From positions 248,001-312,000 of the forward strand of contig NZ_JABBFZ010000004.1 in the NCBI RefSeq assembly GCF_012927125.1: a stretch of DNA of 64,000 nt, read 5' to 3'. This document shows, piece after piece, positions 45,016 to 53,281 of this stretch. The position numbers and the translations under genes were made by a program. Source of the DNA: Paraburkholderia antibiotica (GTDB taxonomy: Bacteria > Pseudomonadota > Gammaproteobacteria > Burkholderiales > Burkholderiaceae). The notes beneath the pieces were generated by a model, which saw nothing but the letters and a program-made list of their open reading frames with translations, made no database searches and was not told where the DNA came from. How positions within the stretch are numbered: position 1 is the first letter of the stretch; every line of letters starts with the position of its first letter.

Positions 45016-45791
45016 GCCGCGGTAGCAGCAGAGTCGCCGCCTGCGTGTTTGGTGCCTGCGTATTCGGTGCGCTATCGGCGCTGACGCTACTCGCGCCGAT
45101 CAGCCGGGCGGCCGCTAGCGACACGCCCCCGCAACCGGCCGCGGCCGCACAGGTGGTGATCGACGCGTACGGCGACTCGACCACGCTTGGCATCACCTGT
45201 CGCGACGGCCATTGCGGCCCGCAAGCGCAAAACGCCGTCAACGGGCTGCAGGAGGCGTTGCAGACACATGACGGCAGCCGCGTGCAGGTCGTGAACTACG
45301 GCGTCGGCGGCACGATGGCGACGCAGTTGCGCGACGGCACCGGCAACCGCCGCGCCGGCTCTACCGCAGGGCTGCCGTGGCGCGAGCGTCTCGCCGCGTC
45401 GCCGGCGCAGATCGTGCTGATCAATTACGGCATCAATGAAGTGATGCAGAACCAGACACCCGAGCAGTTCTACGCGGCCGAAACAACGCTCGTGCAGACC
45501 GCGCGCGCACTCGGCAAGCAACCGGTATTGCAGACCTCGAACCCGATGCCCGACAACCGGCTGAACGCGCGGCTCGCCACGATGGTCGCGATGACGCGAC
45601 GCGTGGCCGCCGAACAGCAGGTGCCGCTCGTCGATCAGTACGCCTATGTGAGCGGCCTGCCCGACTGGAAGACGCTGATGTCGGACGGCGCGCATCCGAA
45701 GCCGGCGCTGTACCGGCTGAAGGCGGTACAGGACTATCGGGTCGTCGAACCGCTGGTGCGGCGACTGCTCGATCGCGACAGCACGCATTGA
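45012..45791 (+). CDS. periplasmic SGNH/GDSL-type hydrolase or acyltransferase
   Basis: 259 residues. A signal segment or membrane anchor (ACVFGACVFGALSALTLLAPI) is followed by an SGNH fold: block I AYGDSTT with the nucleophile Ser56, the Gly/Asn of block II/III in YGVGGT and YGINEVMQN, and the block V Asp225/His228 in DGAHP. Its start codon overlaps the preceding acyltransferase-3 gene (ATGA). In OafB-type enzymes the same two folds are one protein, the membrane part supplying the acyl group and the SGNH part moving it to the sugar. So this looks like a split version; a de-acetylase is the alternative. Confidence 0.8.
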   Translation: MSRGSSRVAACVFGACVFGALSALTLLAPISRAAASDTPPQPAAAAQVVIDAYGDSTTLGITCRDGHCGPQAQNAVNGLQEALQTHDGSRVQVVNYGVGGTMATQLRDGTGNRRAGSTAGLPWRERLAASPAQIVLINYGINEVMQNQTPEQFYAAETTLVQTARALGKQPVLQTSNPMPDNRLNARLATMVAMTRRVAAEQQVPLVDQYAYVSGLPDWKTLMSDGAHPKPALYRLKAVQDYRVVEPLVRRLLDRDSTH

Positions 45792-45804
45792 ACCGATTTT
45801 TTTC

Positions 45805-45826
45805 GCGCATTTTGCGCGGGTTTTAT
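45805..45826 (+). terminator. terminator after the SGNH gene
   Basis: CGCGCA-TTT-TGCGCG then GGTTTTAT. Stem of 6 bp, 13 bases after the stop at 45791 and 69 before bceN; a T run also precedes it. Confidence 0.55.
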
Positions 45827-45894
45827 CAGGCGCCGCGCATCGAGCCGGCGCGCAGGCTTCTTTTTAATCACAAACCAGAAGGCAAGCTAAAGCT

Positions 45895-46938
45895 ATGAGC
45901 CAACCACGCAAAGCGATCATCACCGGCGTATCCGGACAGGACGGCGCGTATCTGACCCGCCTGCTGCTCGACAAGGGCTATCACGTGACCGGCACCTACC
46001 GGCGCACGAGTTCGGTCAATTTCTGGCGCATGCGTGAGCTCGGCGTGCTCGATCATCCGAATCTGCGTCTGGTCGAGCACGACCTGACCGATCTCGGCTC
46101 GACGCTGCGCCTGCTCGATAGCACCCAGGCCGACGAGCTGTACAACCTCGCCGCGCAGAGCTTCGTCGGCGTGTCGTTCGATCAGCCCGTGACCACCGCC
46201 GAAGTGACCGGCATCGGCGCGTTGAATCTGCTCGAAGGACTGCGCATCCTGAGCCCGAAGACGCGCTTCTACCAGGCGTCGACCTCGGAGATGTTCGGCC
46301 TCGTGCAGGCGGTGCCGCAACGCGAGAGCACGCCCTTCTATCCGCGCAGCCCGTACGGCGTCGCGAAGCTGTTCGCGCACTGGTCGACGATCAACTATCG
46401 CGAGTCGTACAACCTGTTTGCGAGCAGCGGGATTCTGTTCAATCACGAATCGCCGCTGCGTGGCCGCGAGTTCGTCACGCGCAAGATCACCGACACGGTC
46501 GCGAAGATCAGGCTCGGCAAGCAGGACGTGCTCGAACTCGGCAACCTGAGCGCGCAGCGCGACTGGGGCTTTGCGCTCGAATACGTCGAGGGGATGTGGC
46601 GCATGCTGCAGGCCGATGCGCCGGATACCTTCGTGCTGGCGACGGGCCGCACCGAAACGGTTCGCGACTTCGTGCGCATGGCGTTCACGGCGGCCGGCTA
46701 TCAGCTCGAATGGTCGGGCAAGGACGAACGCGAGATCGGCATCGACGTCGCGACCGGCAAGACGCTGGTGCGCGTGAATCCGAAGTTCTATCGGCCGGCC
46801 GAAGTGGATCTGCTGATCGGCTGCGCGGACAAGGCGCGCGACACGCTCGGCTGGCAGCCGCAGACGACGCTCGAACAGCTGTGCCAGATGATGGTGCAGG
46901 CCGATATCGGCCGTAACGAGCATCACGAGACGTTTTGA
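45895..46938 (+). CDS. bceN: GDP-mannose 4,6-dehydratase
   Basis: 347-residue short-chain dehydrogenase that turns GDP-D-mannose into GDP-4-keto-6-deoxy-D-mannose, the precursor of GDP-D-rhamnose. It has the NADP loop [19 protein letters not shown] (T-G-x3-G-Q-D-G-x-Y/S-L), [11 protein letters not shown] with the catalytic Ser/Thr and Glu, and [15 protein letters not shown] (catalytic Tyr-x3-Lys). [18 protein letters not shown] and the [18 protein letters not shown] ending match GMD. No GDP-rhamnose reductase (RMD) gene is in the window, so either it lies elsewhere or this enzyme does both steps, as some bifunctional GMDs do. A long stem terminator follows. Confidence 0.9.
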   Translation: MSQPRKAIITGVSGQDGAYLTRLLLDKGYHVTGTYRRTSSVNFWRMRELGVLDHPNLRLVEHDLTDLGSTLRLLDSTQADELYNLAAQSFVGVSFDQPVTTAEVTGIGALNLLEGLRILSPKTRFYQASTSEMFGLVQAVPQRESTPFYPRSPYGVAKLFAHWSTINYRESYNLFASSGILFNHESPLRGREFVTRKITDTVAKIRLGKQDVLELGNLSAQRDWGFALEYVEGMWRMLQADAPDTFVLATGRTETVRDFVRMAFTAAGYQLEWSGKDEREIGIDVATGKTLVRVNPKFYRPAEVDLLIGCADKARDTLGWQPQTTLEQLCQMMVQADIGRNEHHETF

Positions 46939-47006
46939 TGTGGAGTGGAGCGGCGCGGCGGCTGGATCGAAAGCCGCGCGCTGCTGCTGATGCTGTGCTC
47001 AAAAGA

Positions 47007-47044
47007 CGAGGCCCCGATCGTAATGATCGGGGCCTCGTGCTTTG
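47007..47044. terminator. bidirectional terminator between bceN and bceK
   Basis: CGAGGCCCCGATC (47007-47019) pairs perfectly with GATCGGGGCCTCG (47025-47037), loop of 5, with TGCTTT on one side and TCTTTT on the other. It separates two convergent genes. Confidence 0.8.
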
Positions 47045-47090
47045 GCGCATTGATTAGTACGTCAAACCGCGCACCTCAATCCCGTCGCCG

Positions 47091-48257
47091 TCAATGCACG
47101 GCCCCGCCCGCAATCGCCTCCGCATACACCGCCGCGACGCGTTTCGCGATCACCGCATTGTCGAAATTCTCGCGCGCATAGCGGCGGCATGCGTCGGCAT
47201 CGGGCAGCTTCAGCGTGCCGTTCAACGCGCCGGCGAGACCCGCGGCGATCGCCGGCGCGCCGGTTTCCGGCAGCACCAGATCCGGCGACAAACCCGCCAC
47301 CGCTTCCGGCAAGCCGCCGACTGGCGTCACCAGCACCGGCGTGCCCGACGCGAGCGATTCGACCGTGATCAGCCCGAAGCCTTCGAGCGCGACTGTCGGC
47401 ACGACGCTGATATTGGCCGCGCGATACAGCGCCGCCAGATGCTGATCGGGCACGAAGCCGAGCAGCTTCACGTTGTGTGTGAGACCGGCCTCGCTGATGC
47501 GCGCCTGCAATTCGCCTTCGAGCCGCCCCTTGCCGGCGATCAGTAACAGCACGTCGGGCGCGCTGCGCTTCACGAGCTGGATCGCGTCGATCAGGTCTTC
47601 GAGCCCCATGCGCCGCACGAGGCGCCGTACCGCGAGCACGATCGGCCGGTCCTGTGGCAGTTGCAGCCGCAGCCGCGCTTCGGCCTGCGTGATCGGCAGA
47701 TTGAACTGTTCGACATCGACGCAGCCCGGCACCACCCGCACGCGCTCCGGCGAGATGCCATAGCGCGACGTGAGGATCTTGCCGAATGCGTCGGACAGCA
47801 CGATCAGCCGCGACGAGCGCGCATACACCGATTGCTCCAGATACCGCTTCGCGCGCTGGCCGAGCGAATCGGCGCCTTCGACGTGACTCTCGTCGGCCCA
47901 CGGCCCCTGAAAATGCGACACCTGCGGAATGCCGCGCGTCACGTCGAGACCCGGAAACGTGTACAGCGCGAAGTGCGACGAGATTACATCGGGCCGCGAC
48001 GTGCGCAGTTCCTGCCGTAGCGCGCGACGTGCCGCCATCAGCCGCAGCGGCAGCGATTGCGCGGCCGAGCCGAAGCCGTTGATCGCGCCACCGGTATCGG
48101 CGGCGACCTTCGGCGAACCGGCAACCACGCCGCGCACCGCGACGCCCGCGCCCGGCAGCGCGCCGACCAGCGAGTAATACATACGGTCGAGACCGCCCGC
48201 GCGTTCGGGAAACCAGTGCATCCCGATCTGCAGAGATTTGATTGAGCCAGTCGTCAT
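47091..48257 (-). CDS. bceK: GT4 glycosyltransferase BceK
   Basis: 388 residues, GT-B fold glycosyltransferase family 4. The N-terminus QIGMHWFPERAGGLDRMYYSL is the usual acceptor-domain opening, and the C-terminal half has the donor-site motif VPTVALEGFGLITVESLASGTPVLVTPVGGLPEAV. It acts at the inner face of the membrane on the growing lipid-linked unit. The ATG at 48257 starts the protein at MTTGSIKSLQ. It is the last gene of the bceB-K operon, 86 bases after bceJ. Confidence 0.87.
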   Translation of the reverse strand: MTTGSIKSLQIGMHWFPERAGGLDRMYYSLVGALPGAGVAVRGVVAGSPKVAADTGGAINGFGSAAQSLPLRLMAARRALRQELRTSRPDVISSHFALYTFPGLDVTRGIPQVSHFQGPWADESHVEGADSLGQRAKRYLEQSVYARSSRLIVLSDAFGKILTSRYGISPERVRVVPGCVDVEQFNLPITQAEARLRLQLPQDRPIVLAVRRLVRRMGLEDLIDAIQLVKRSAPDVLLLIAGKGRLEGELQARISEAGLTHNVKLLGFVPDQHLAALYRAANISVVPTVALEGFGLITVESLASGTPVLVTPVGGLPEAVAGLSPDLVLPETGAPAIAAGLAGALNGTLKLPDADACRRYARENFDNAVIAKRVAAVYAEAIAGGAVH

Positions 48258-48343
48258 GATTGTGTGTTCCCTGTGCGTTGCCTGCGGTGAATTGCGATAT
48301 CGATGTTGAGCAATGAGTTGGCCATGGATCAGGCGCGCGGCGC

Positions 48344-49573
48344 TCACTCCACGCTCTTCTGTCCGGCGAGCTGGTTCAGCGTCAGCGCATCGTTCTGCGC
48401 AACCACCGACGCTTCCGCCTGGCTGCGTCGGCGGTTCTCCTGCTGACCGGCCAGTTGCCGGTACAGCGCGATGTATTGCGCGGCCATCCGCGCCCAGCCG
48501 AAGCCGGTCGCGAGTTGACTCGCGGCTTCGCCCATCGCGCGGCGCGCGCTGTCGTCGTTCGCGAGTCGCGCGACGGCGGCGGCGAGCGCCTGGGGATCGT
48601 CCGGATCGTCGAGCACGATGCCGCATTCGGGCGTGATGATTTCGGCGCCGCCGGCCGTGCGCGCGGTCACGACCGGCAGCCCCGCCGCCATCGCTTCGAG
48701 CAGCGACAGGCTCATCGCTTCGTAGCGCGAAGGAAACACGAAGGCGTCGACCGAATGCATCAGCACCGGCATCTCCTTCACGAGCCCGAGAAAATGCACG
48801 CGATGCGCGATGCCGAGTGCCTTCGCCTCGTCCGGATACGGACTGCCCGGGATAAAGCCGGCCACCGCGATCAGCACGTGCTCGGGCAGATGCTTCAACG
48901 CGGCGAGCACGGTGCCGAGATTCTTGCGCGGCGTGCGCAGATCGCCGACGAACAGCAGCAGGAACGCATCGGCCGGCAAGCCGAAGCGCGCACGATCGCC
49001 GCTCGCGGCCGCGAAGCCGCGCGTGTCGACGCCGTTGTAGATCACGTCCACGCGATTGTTCGGCGTGAGGCCGATCGCGCGGATTTCGTCGGCGACCTTC
49101 TGCGATACCGCGGTAATCACCTTCGAGCGCCGGTATGCCCAACGTTCGAGCAACGCATTGCAGCGCGTGTACACCGACTGATACGCGGACCAGATGCCCT
49201 TCGTGAGACCAAACGGATAGTACTTGCTCGCGAACCAGCCGCTGTGCACGAAATGCGAGGTGTTGACGTCGGCGGGCATCCACGTGATGAAGCCGTTCAC
49301 GTGCAGCACGTCGTATTCGCGCCGATGCGCGCGCAGCCACAGCGCGCTCTTGAGTGCGAACACCTGCTGGCGCAGCAGATTGGTCGGCCACCAGCGGCCG
49401 ATTTTGACCGGCGCCCAGCGCACGTTCGGATGCGCGAGCAGCTCGGGCGCGACATGCGACGCCACCAGCGTCACGCCGATGTTCTCGTCGAGCGCCGCGC
49501 GTGCGATCTCGTGATTGACGCGCCCCTGGCCGTCGTTATGGCGCACTACGTGCGTGACAATGGCAACTTTCAA
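48344..49573 (-). CDS. bceJ: GT4 glycosyltransferase BceJ
   Basis: 409 residues. It begins LKVAIVTHVVRHNDGQGRVNHEIARAAL and has the GT4 donor motif VFPSRYEAMSLSLLEAMAAGLPVVTARTAGGAEIITPE. The start is a TTG at 49573 with GGAGG seven bases upstream; it overlaps the bceI stop (TTGA), so translation is coupled. The frame continues upstream to 50098 inside bceI, which is not coding. The last 40 residues are polar and low-complexity. Confidence 0.85.
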   Translation of the reverse strand: MKVAIVTHVVRHNDGQGRVNHEIARAALDENIGVTLVASHVAPELLAHPNVRWAPVKIGRWWPTNLLRQQVFALKSALWLRAHRREYDVLHVNGFITWMPADVNTSHFVHSGWFASKYYPFGLTKGIWSAYQSVYTRCNALLERWAYRRSKVITAVSQKVADEIRAIGLTPNNRVDVIYNGVDTRGFAAASGDRARFGLPADAFLLLFVGDLRTPRKNLGTVLAALKHLPEHVLIAVAGFIPGSPYPDEAKALGIAHRVHFLGLVKEMPVLMHSVDAFVFPSRYEAMSLSLLEAMAAGLPVVTARTAGGAEIITPECGIVLDDPDDPQALAAAVARLANDDSARRAMGEAASQLATGFGWARMAAQYIALYRQLAGQQENRRRSQAEASVVAQNDALTLNQLAGQKSVE

Positions 49574-51075
49574 TCCGTGCCTCCGTGGAGAAATAGCGTG
49601 CGTCGGCGGTTCATTTTTTCGTAGTGGACCGCGGAAAGAATCGAAAAAGCGCTCATGAACAGCAGCAGGCCGCCGGTGCCGACCAGCGAGTTCGTGAACA
49701 CCAGCATCGCGAAGGTCGCGAGGCACAGGCTCAGGCACGCGGACACGAACTTGTCGTCGCGCATCCGGAACGACGCGAGCGCCGCGCGCGTGAGGAGCCA
49801 CACGATGCCGGACATGTAAAGCAGCGTGCCGGGCCAGCCGAGCACGAACGGGATGTTCATCACGCCGCTGTCGAAATTTCCGTACTGGCCGAGCTGGCCG
49901 CCGTCGTTGGAGAGTTTGGTCGAGGTGCCGGTCGCGCCCATGCCCTCGCCGGCGACGTCGGTAAACGCGGTCTTCGCGAAGGTCGCGTAGAACTCGTTGC
50001 GCGCCGCGTAGCTCTGGTCGTCGTGCAGATTGACGATCGTCTCCAGACGCGCCTGCATCCGCTCGGCCACCGGCCCCACCGCGAGCAGCGGCACGCACAG
50101 CCCCGCGAGCAGCACCGCGCTGCCGACGATCCTAACGCGCACCTTGTTGTTCGACTTCACCAGTTGAATCAGCAGCGCGATGACCCAGCCGCCCCACGTC
50201 GAGCGCACGAGGCTCAGCGCGAACGAGAAGAAGCCGAGCGCGGCGGCGATCCAGCGCACGCGGTGCTGCGCGGCCATCACGAACACCATCGCGCCCATCA
50301 TCGCGAACGCGAACGGGCCCGACGAATTCATCGTGCTGAATACGCGCACGCCCATCGGTACGGGGTCGCCCTGCGAGTTCATCTGCGAGCCGAGCATCCA
50401 CAGCGCGTCCCACGGCGGCATGATGAAAAACTGGATCAGCCCGTAGCCGCCCATCACCAGCATCCCCCAGATGAAGGTGTTGACGATCGTGTCGCGATAC
50501 TGCGGATACTGACGCGTGTGCGCCATGATGTGAAAGCCGATCAGGATCGGATAGAGCCAGTTCGCGAGGTCGTAGGTGGCCGCGAGCGGCCCGCTCGACA
50601 TCACGCCGATCAGGAACGCGTACACGAGACCGAGCAGGATCAGCAGCACCGGCAGACCGCGCCGCTGCCCGAGCAGCCGGTAATAGCGCAGCAACGACAG
50701 ACCGCTGATCATCGTGACCGCGAGCGGCGCGACCTGGATCAGGCTGGTCGGCGTGAATGCGCCCTTCGACCAGTCCGCGAGACGCCGCACCTCCGGGCTC
50801 AGGAACCACAGCCACCACATGAAGCCGATATAGCGCGCCGGGCTCTTGAAGTAGAGCCACAGGCCGGTCAGGATCGCCAGCACCGGAAACGCGAGCGTCA
50901 GCACCGTGCCCTGATGCGCGACGATCAGCACCGCGGTGATCAACCACAGCAGCAGCGGCGGCAGCCATTCCTGCGGGCTGCCGGACAGCAGCCGGCCAGC
51001 AGTCTGCGTACGTTCGGGCGTGTTGTTGGGCTCGCCTTGCGGCGGCAGCGGGCTCGCGCGCGGAATCGTCGACAT
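49570..51075 (-). CDS. bceI: Wzy-type exopolysaccharide polymerase BceI
   Basis: 501-residue integral membrane protein with about 10-12 helices and a large periplasmic loop (RLETIVNLHDDQSYAARNEFYATFAKTAFTDVAGEGMGATGTSTKLSNDGGQLGQYGNFDSG), as in O-antigen ligase/polymerase (Wzy_C) proteins. Sequence is not conserved in this family, so the call rests on topology, length and position between glycosyltransferase genes. It joins repeat units in the periplasm. It starts 4 bases after the bceH stop and its stop overlaps the bceJ TTG. Confidence 0.82.
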   Translation of the reverse strand: MSTIPRASPLPPQGEPNNTPERTQTAGRLLSGSPQEWLPPLLLWLITAVLIVAHQGTVLTLAFPVLAILTGLWLYFKSPARYIGFMWWLWFLSPEVRRLADWSKGAFTPTSLIQVAPLAVTMISGLSLLRYYRLLGQRRGLPVLLILLGLVYAFLIGVMSSGPLAATYDLANWLYPILIGFHIMAHTRQYPQYRDTIVNTFIWGMLVMGGYGLIQFFIMPPWDALWMLGSQMNSQGDPVPMGVRVFSTMNSSGPFAFAMMGAMVFVMAAQHRVRWIAAALGFFSFALSLVRSTWGGWVIALLIQLVKSNNKVRVRIVGSAVLLAGLCVPLLAVGPVAERMQARLETIVNLHDDQSYAARNEFYATFAKTAFTDVAGEGMGATGTSTKLSNDGGQLGQYGNFDSGVMNIPFVLGWPGTLLYMSGIVWLLTRAALASFRMRDDKFVSACLSLCLATFAMLVFTNSLVGTGGLLLFMSAFSILSAVHYEKMNRRRTLFLHGGTD

Positions 51076-51078
51076 CGC

Positions 51079-52296
51079 TTACCGCCCCCCGCGCGATTCG
51101 TGCGCCGATACGGGCTGGCCCGACGCCTGCGACGCGCGTGCCGACGACCCCGCTGCGGCAGCCGTAGCCGCAGCCGGTCGCGCATGGCTTTCCGCGTGAG
51201 ACGGCATCTGCCGTCCATGCGCGCGCAGCATCTCTCGCGTGATCCGCACGTGCTGCCGCGCGTAGTTCTGCGTGGTCAGATCGCGCGCGAGCAGACCGGC
51301 CGCGGCCGCCTGCGCCTGGCGCAGCGCTTCGTGCGGCGCGGCGGCGAGCCGGTCGACCGCGTCGCGCAGCGCCTGCGGATCGAACGGCGGCACGTAGGCG
51401 GCTTCGTCGGCGGGGAAATAGTCGCGCAACGCGCCGACGTCGGTCGCGATCATCGGCTTGCCGACCGCCGCCGCTTCGAGCATCACGGTGATGCCCGACG
51501 CGTGCGAGTTCGGCCGCAACGGCACGACGATCACGTCGGCCCAGTCGTACAGCTCATGCTGCTTTTTGATGCCGGAAAAAAGCGCGATCTCGACGTTCGG
51601 CGCGCGCAGCTCGGCCGGAATGCGTCGCCGCGTGGCGAGCTTCACCGTGTAGCGCGGATCGTGGCCGAACGCCTTGATCAGCGTGTCCCAGTCGCGGTCG
51701 CGGTCGTTGCCGATCGCCGCGATGCGCAGCGGCGTGTGCGGCGTCCATTGCGTGGGCGCGTCGACCGGGAAGTCGCGCGTGTTCAGGCCGTACAGCAGCG
51801 GCGTCGCGTCGCGATCGAAATAGCGTCGGCACAGTTCGGCGTTGTCGCTCGCGAGCGTGGTCAGCCGGTCCGCGCGCGTCATCAGCTTGCGATACAGCCA
51901 GCTGCGCCAGATCCCGTACGACGGCCACTTGTCGAGCAGCCACACGCTTTGCGCGAGCAGCAGCGGCGACGCGTCGGGACCGGCCTTGCGGCCGCACAGC
52001 AGCAGCATCAGCGCGGCGGACAGCCACTCCTGCTCGGTATGCGTCCAGATCACGTCCGAGCGCAGCATCTCCGCGCGATTGCGCCACGTGTGAATGAAAT
52101 CGAAGCCGAGCACCGCCTTCAACGCGCGGCGCACGAGCCGCGCCGGCCGGCTTTCGCGCGCATCCTGCGAATAGCTGAGCGCGAACGCTTCGGACTCCGC
52201 ATGGTGATAGCCATACAGACAGCCGATCCCGTCGCCCTGGCGATAGAAGCGCGGATCGGCGCCATAAAACAGATGAACGTGAACCCTGGTACGCAT
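51079..52296 (-). CDS. bceH: glycosyltransferase BceH
   Basis: 405 residues, a GT-B-type glycosyltransferase resembling the GT1/GT4 group. It begins RVHVHLFYGADPRFYRQGDGIGCLYGYH and has the donor-site motif VPLRPNSHASGITVMLEAAAVGKPMIATDVG. The N-terminal half carries the QSVWLLDKWPSYG segment. The last 45 residues are Ala/Ser/Pro-rich. The ATG at 52296 follows CGGAGGGACGG; 17 bases separate it from the bceG stop. It adds one sugar of the repeat unit, which one cannot be read from sequence. Confidence 0.85.
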   Translation of the reverse strand: MRTRVHVHLFYGADPRFYRQGDGIGCLYGYHHAESEAFALSYSQDARESRPARLVRRALKAVLGFDFIHTWRNRAEMLRSDVIWTHTEQEWLSAALMLLLCGRKAGPDASPLLLAQSVWLLDKWPSYGIWRSWLYRKLMTRADRLTTLASDNAELCRRYFDRDATPLLYGLNTRDFPVDAPTQWTPHTPLRIAAIGNDRDRDWDTLIKAFGHDPRYTVKLATRRRIPAELRAPNVEIALFSGIKKQHELYDWADVIVVPLRPNSHASGITVMLEAAAVGKPMIATDVGALRDYFPADEAAYVPPFDPQALRDAVDRLAAAPHEALRQAQAAAAGLLARDLTTQNYARQHVRITREMLRAHGRQMPSHAESHARPAAATAAAAGSSARASQASGQPVSAHESRGGR

Positions 52297-52313
52297 GCCG
52301 TCCCTCCGTTTCG

Positions 52314-53237
52314 TCACGACAACGCGCGACGCGCTTCGTGCGCGCCGTCGCGCACCGCACGCCAGCGCAGCAGCTTCAGCGACGCCTGTTTCGACAGCAG
52401 CGCGAGCGCCGCATGAATAAGCCCCGGATAGACCCGCGTGCCGACCAGCGTCCACCACCACCACGCGGTTTCGCGGCGCAGCGGCGGCAACTGGTCGCGC
52501 AGGATCAGGTGGAAGTTGTACGCGGCGTTGCGCAACGCGGTCATGGTCTGTGCGTCGCGGCGGTCGTCGTCGAAACGTTCGGCCGGGAAGTGATCGACCG
52601 CGACCTGCGGGTCGTAGACGAGCTTCCAGCCGGCGTTTTTCACCGCGAGGCTGAACGCCATGTCGTTGTGAACCTGCGCGCCCGCGCCGCGCAGCCGCGC
52701 GTCGAAGCGGATCGTGCGCACCGCGTCGGCGCGATAGCTCATGTTCGCGCCCTTCAGGATGTCGACCTCGCGCGCGGCGCCGACGCCGAGATGATGATTG
52801 CCGATGATCTTGCCGCGCGCGGTCACCTTGCCGACGAGCGGCCGTGCGCCGTCGAGTACGCGGCCTTTTTCGTGCACCCAGTCGCGCCCGCCGAGCGCGC
52901 CGAGCCGCGCGTCGGCCTCGAACGCGGCGGCGATGCGCGCGACCCAGTCGGAGCGCGGCGCGGCGTCGTCGTCGGTGATCGCGATGACGTCGCCGCTCGC
53001 CGCATCGAGCCCGCGGTTCAGCGCCGCCACCTGGCCGGGCACGTCGACCGGCGCGATCACGAGCGGCAAACCGCCGCGCGTGGCCGGATCGCGCAGGCAC
53101 GCCTGCGTGTCGGCGTCGTCGACACGCGCGACCACCACCACTTCGTCGGGCGCGCGCGACTGCCGCGCGAGCGCCGCGAGGCAGCGCGCGAGATCGGCCG
53201 GGCGGCGATAAGTCGGAACCAGTACCGTCACTTTCAT
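52314..53237 (-). CDS. bceG: family 2 glycosyltransferase BceG
   Basis: 307 residues, GT-A fold family 2. MKVTVLVPTYRRPADLARCLAALARQ is the canonical opening, VIAITDDDAAPRSDWVARIAAAF carries the DxD metal/nucleotide site, and ANMSYRADAVR follows. No membrane segments. It probably adds a hexose to the lipid-linked glucose primed by BceB. The ATG at 53237 follows GGAGGACATC. The open frame upstream to 53618 lies inside bceF and is a shadow. Confidence 0.88.
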   Translation of the reverse strand: MKVTVLVPTYRRPADLARCLAALARQSRAPDEVVVVARVDDADTQACLRDPATRGGLPLVIAPVDVPGQVAALNRGLDAASGDVIAITDDDAAPRSDWVARIAAAFEADARLGALGGRDWVHEKGRVLDGARPLVGKVTARGKIIGNHHLGVGAAREVDILKGANMSYRADAVRTIRFDARLRGAGAQVHNDMAFSLAVKNAGWKLVYDPQVAVDHFPAERFDDDRRDAQTMTALRNAAYNFHLILRDQLPPLRRETAWWWWTLVGTRVYPGLIHAALALLSKQASLKLLRWRAVRDGAHEARRALS

Positions 53238-53281
53238 CGTGATGTCCTCCTGTTCTGCGATGCTCGAATCAAGTGCGCGCA

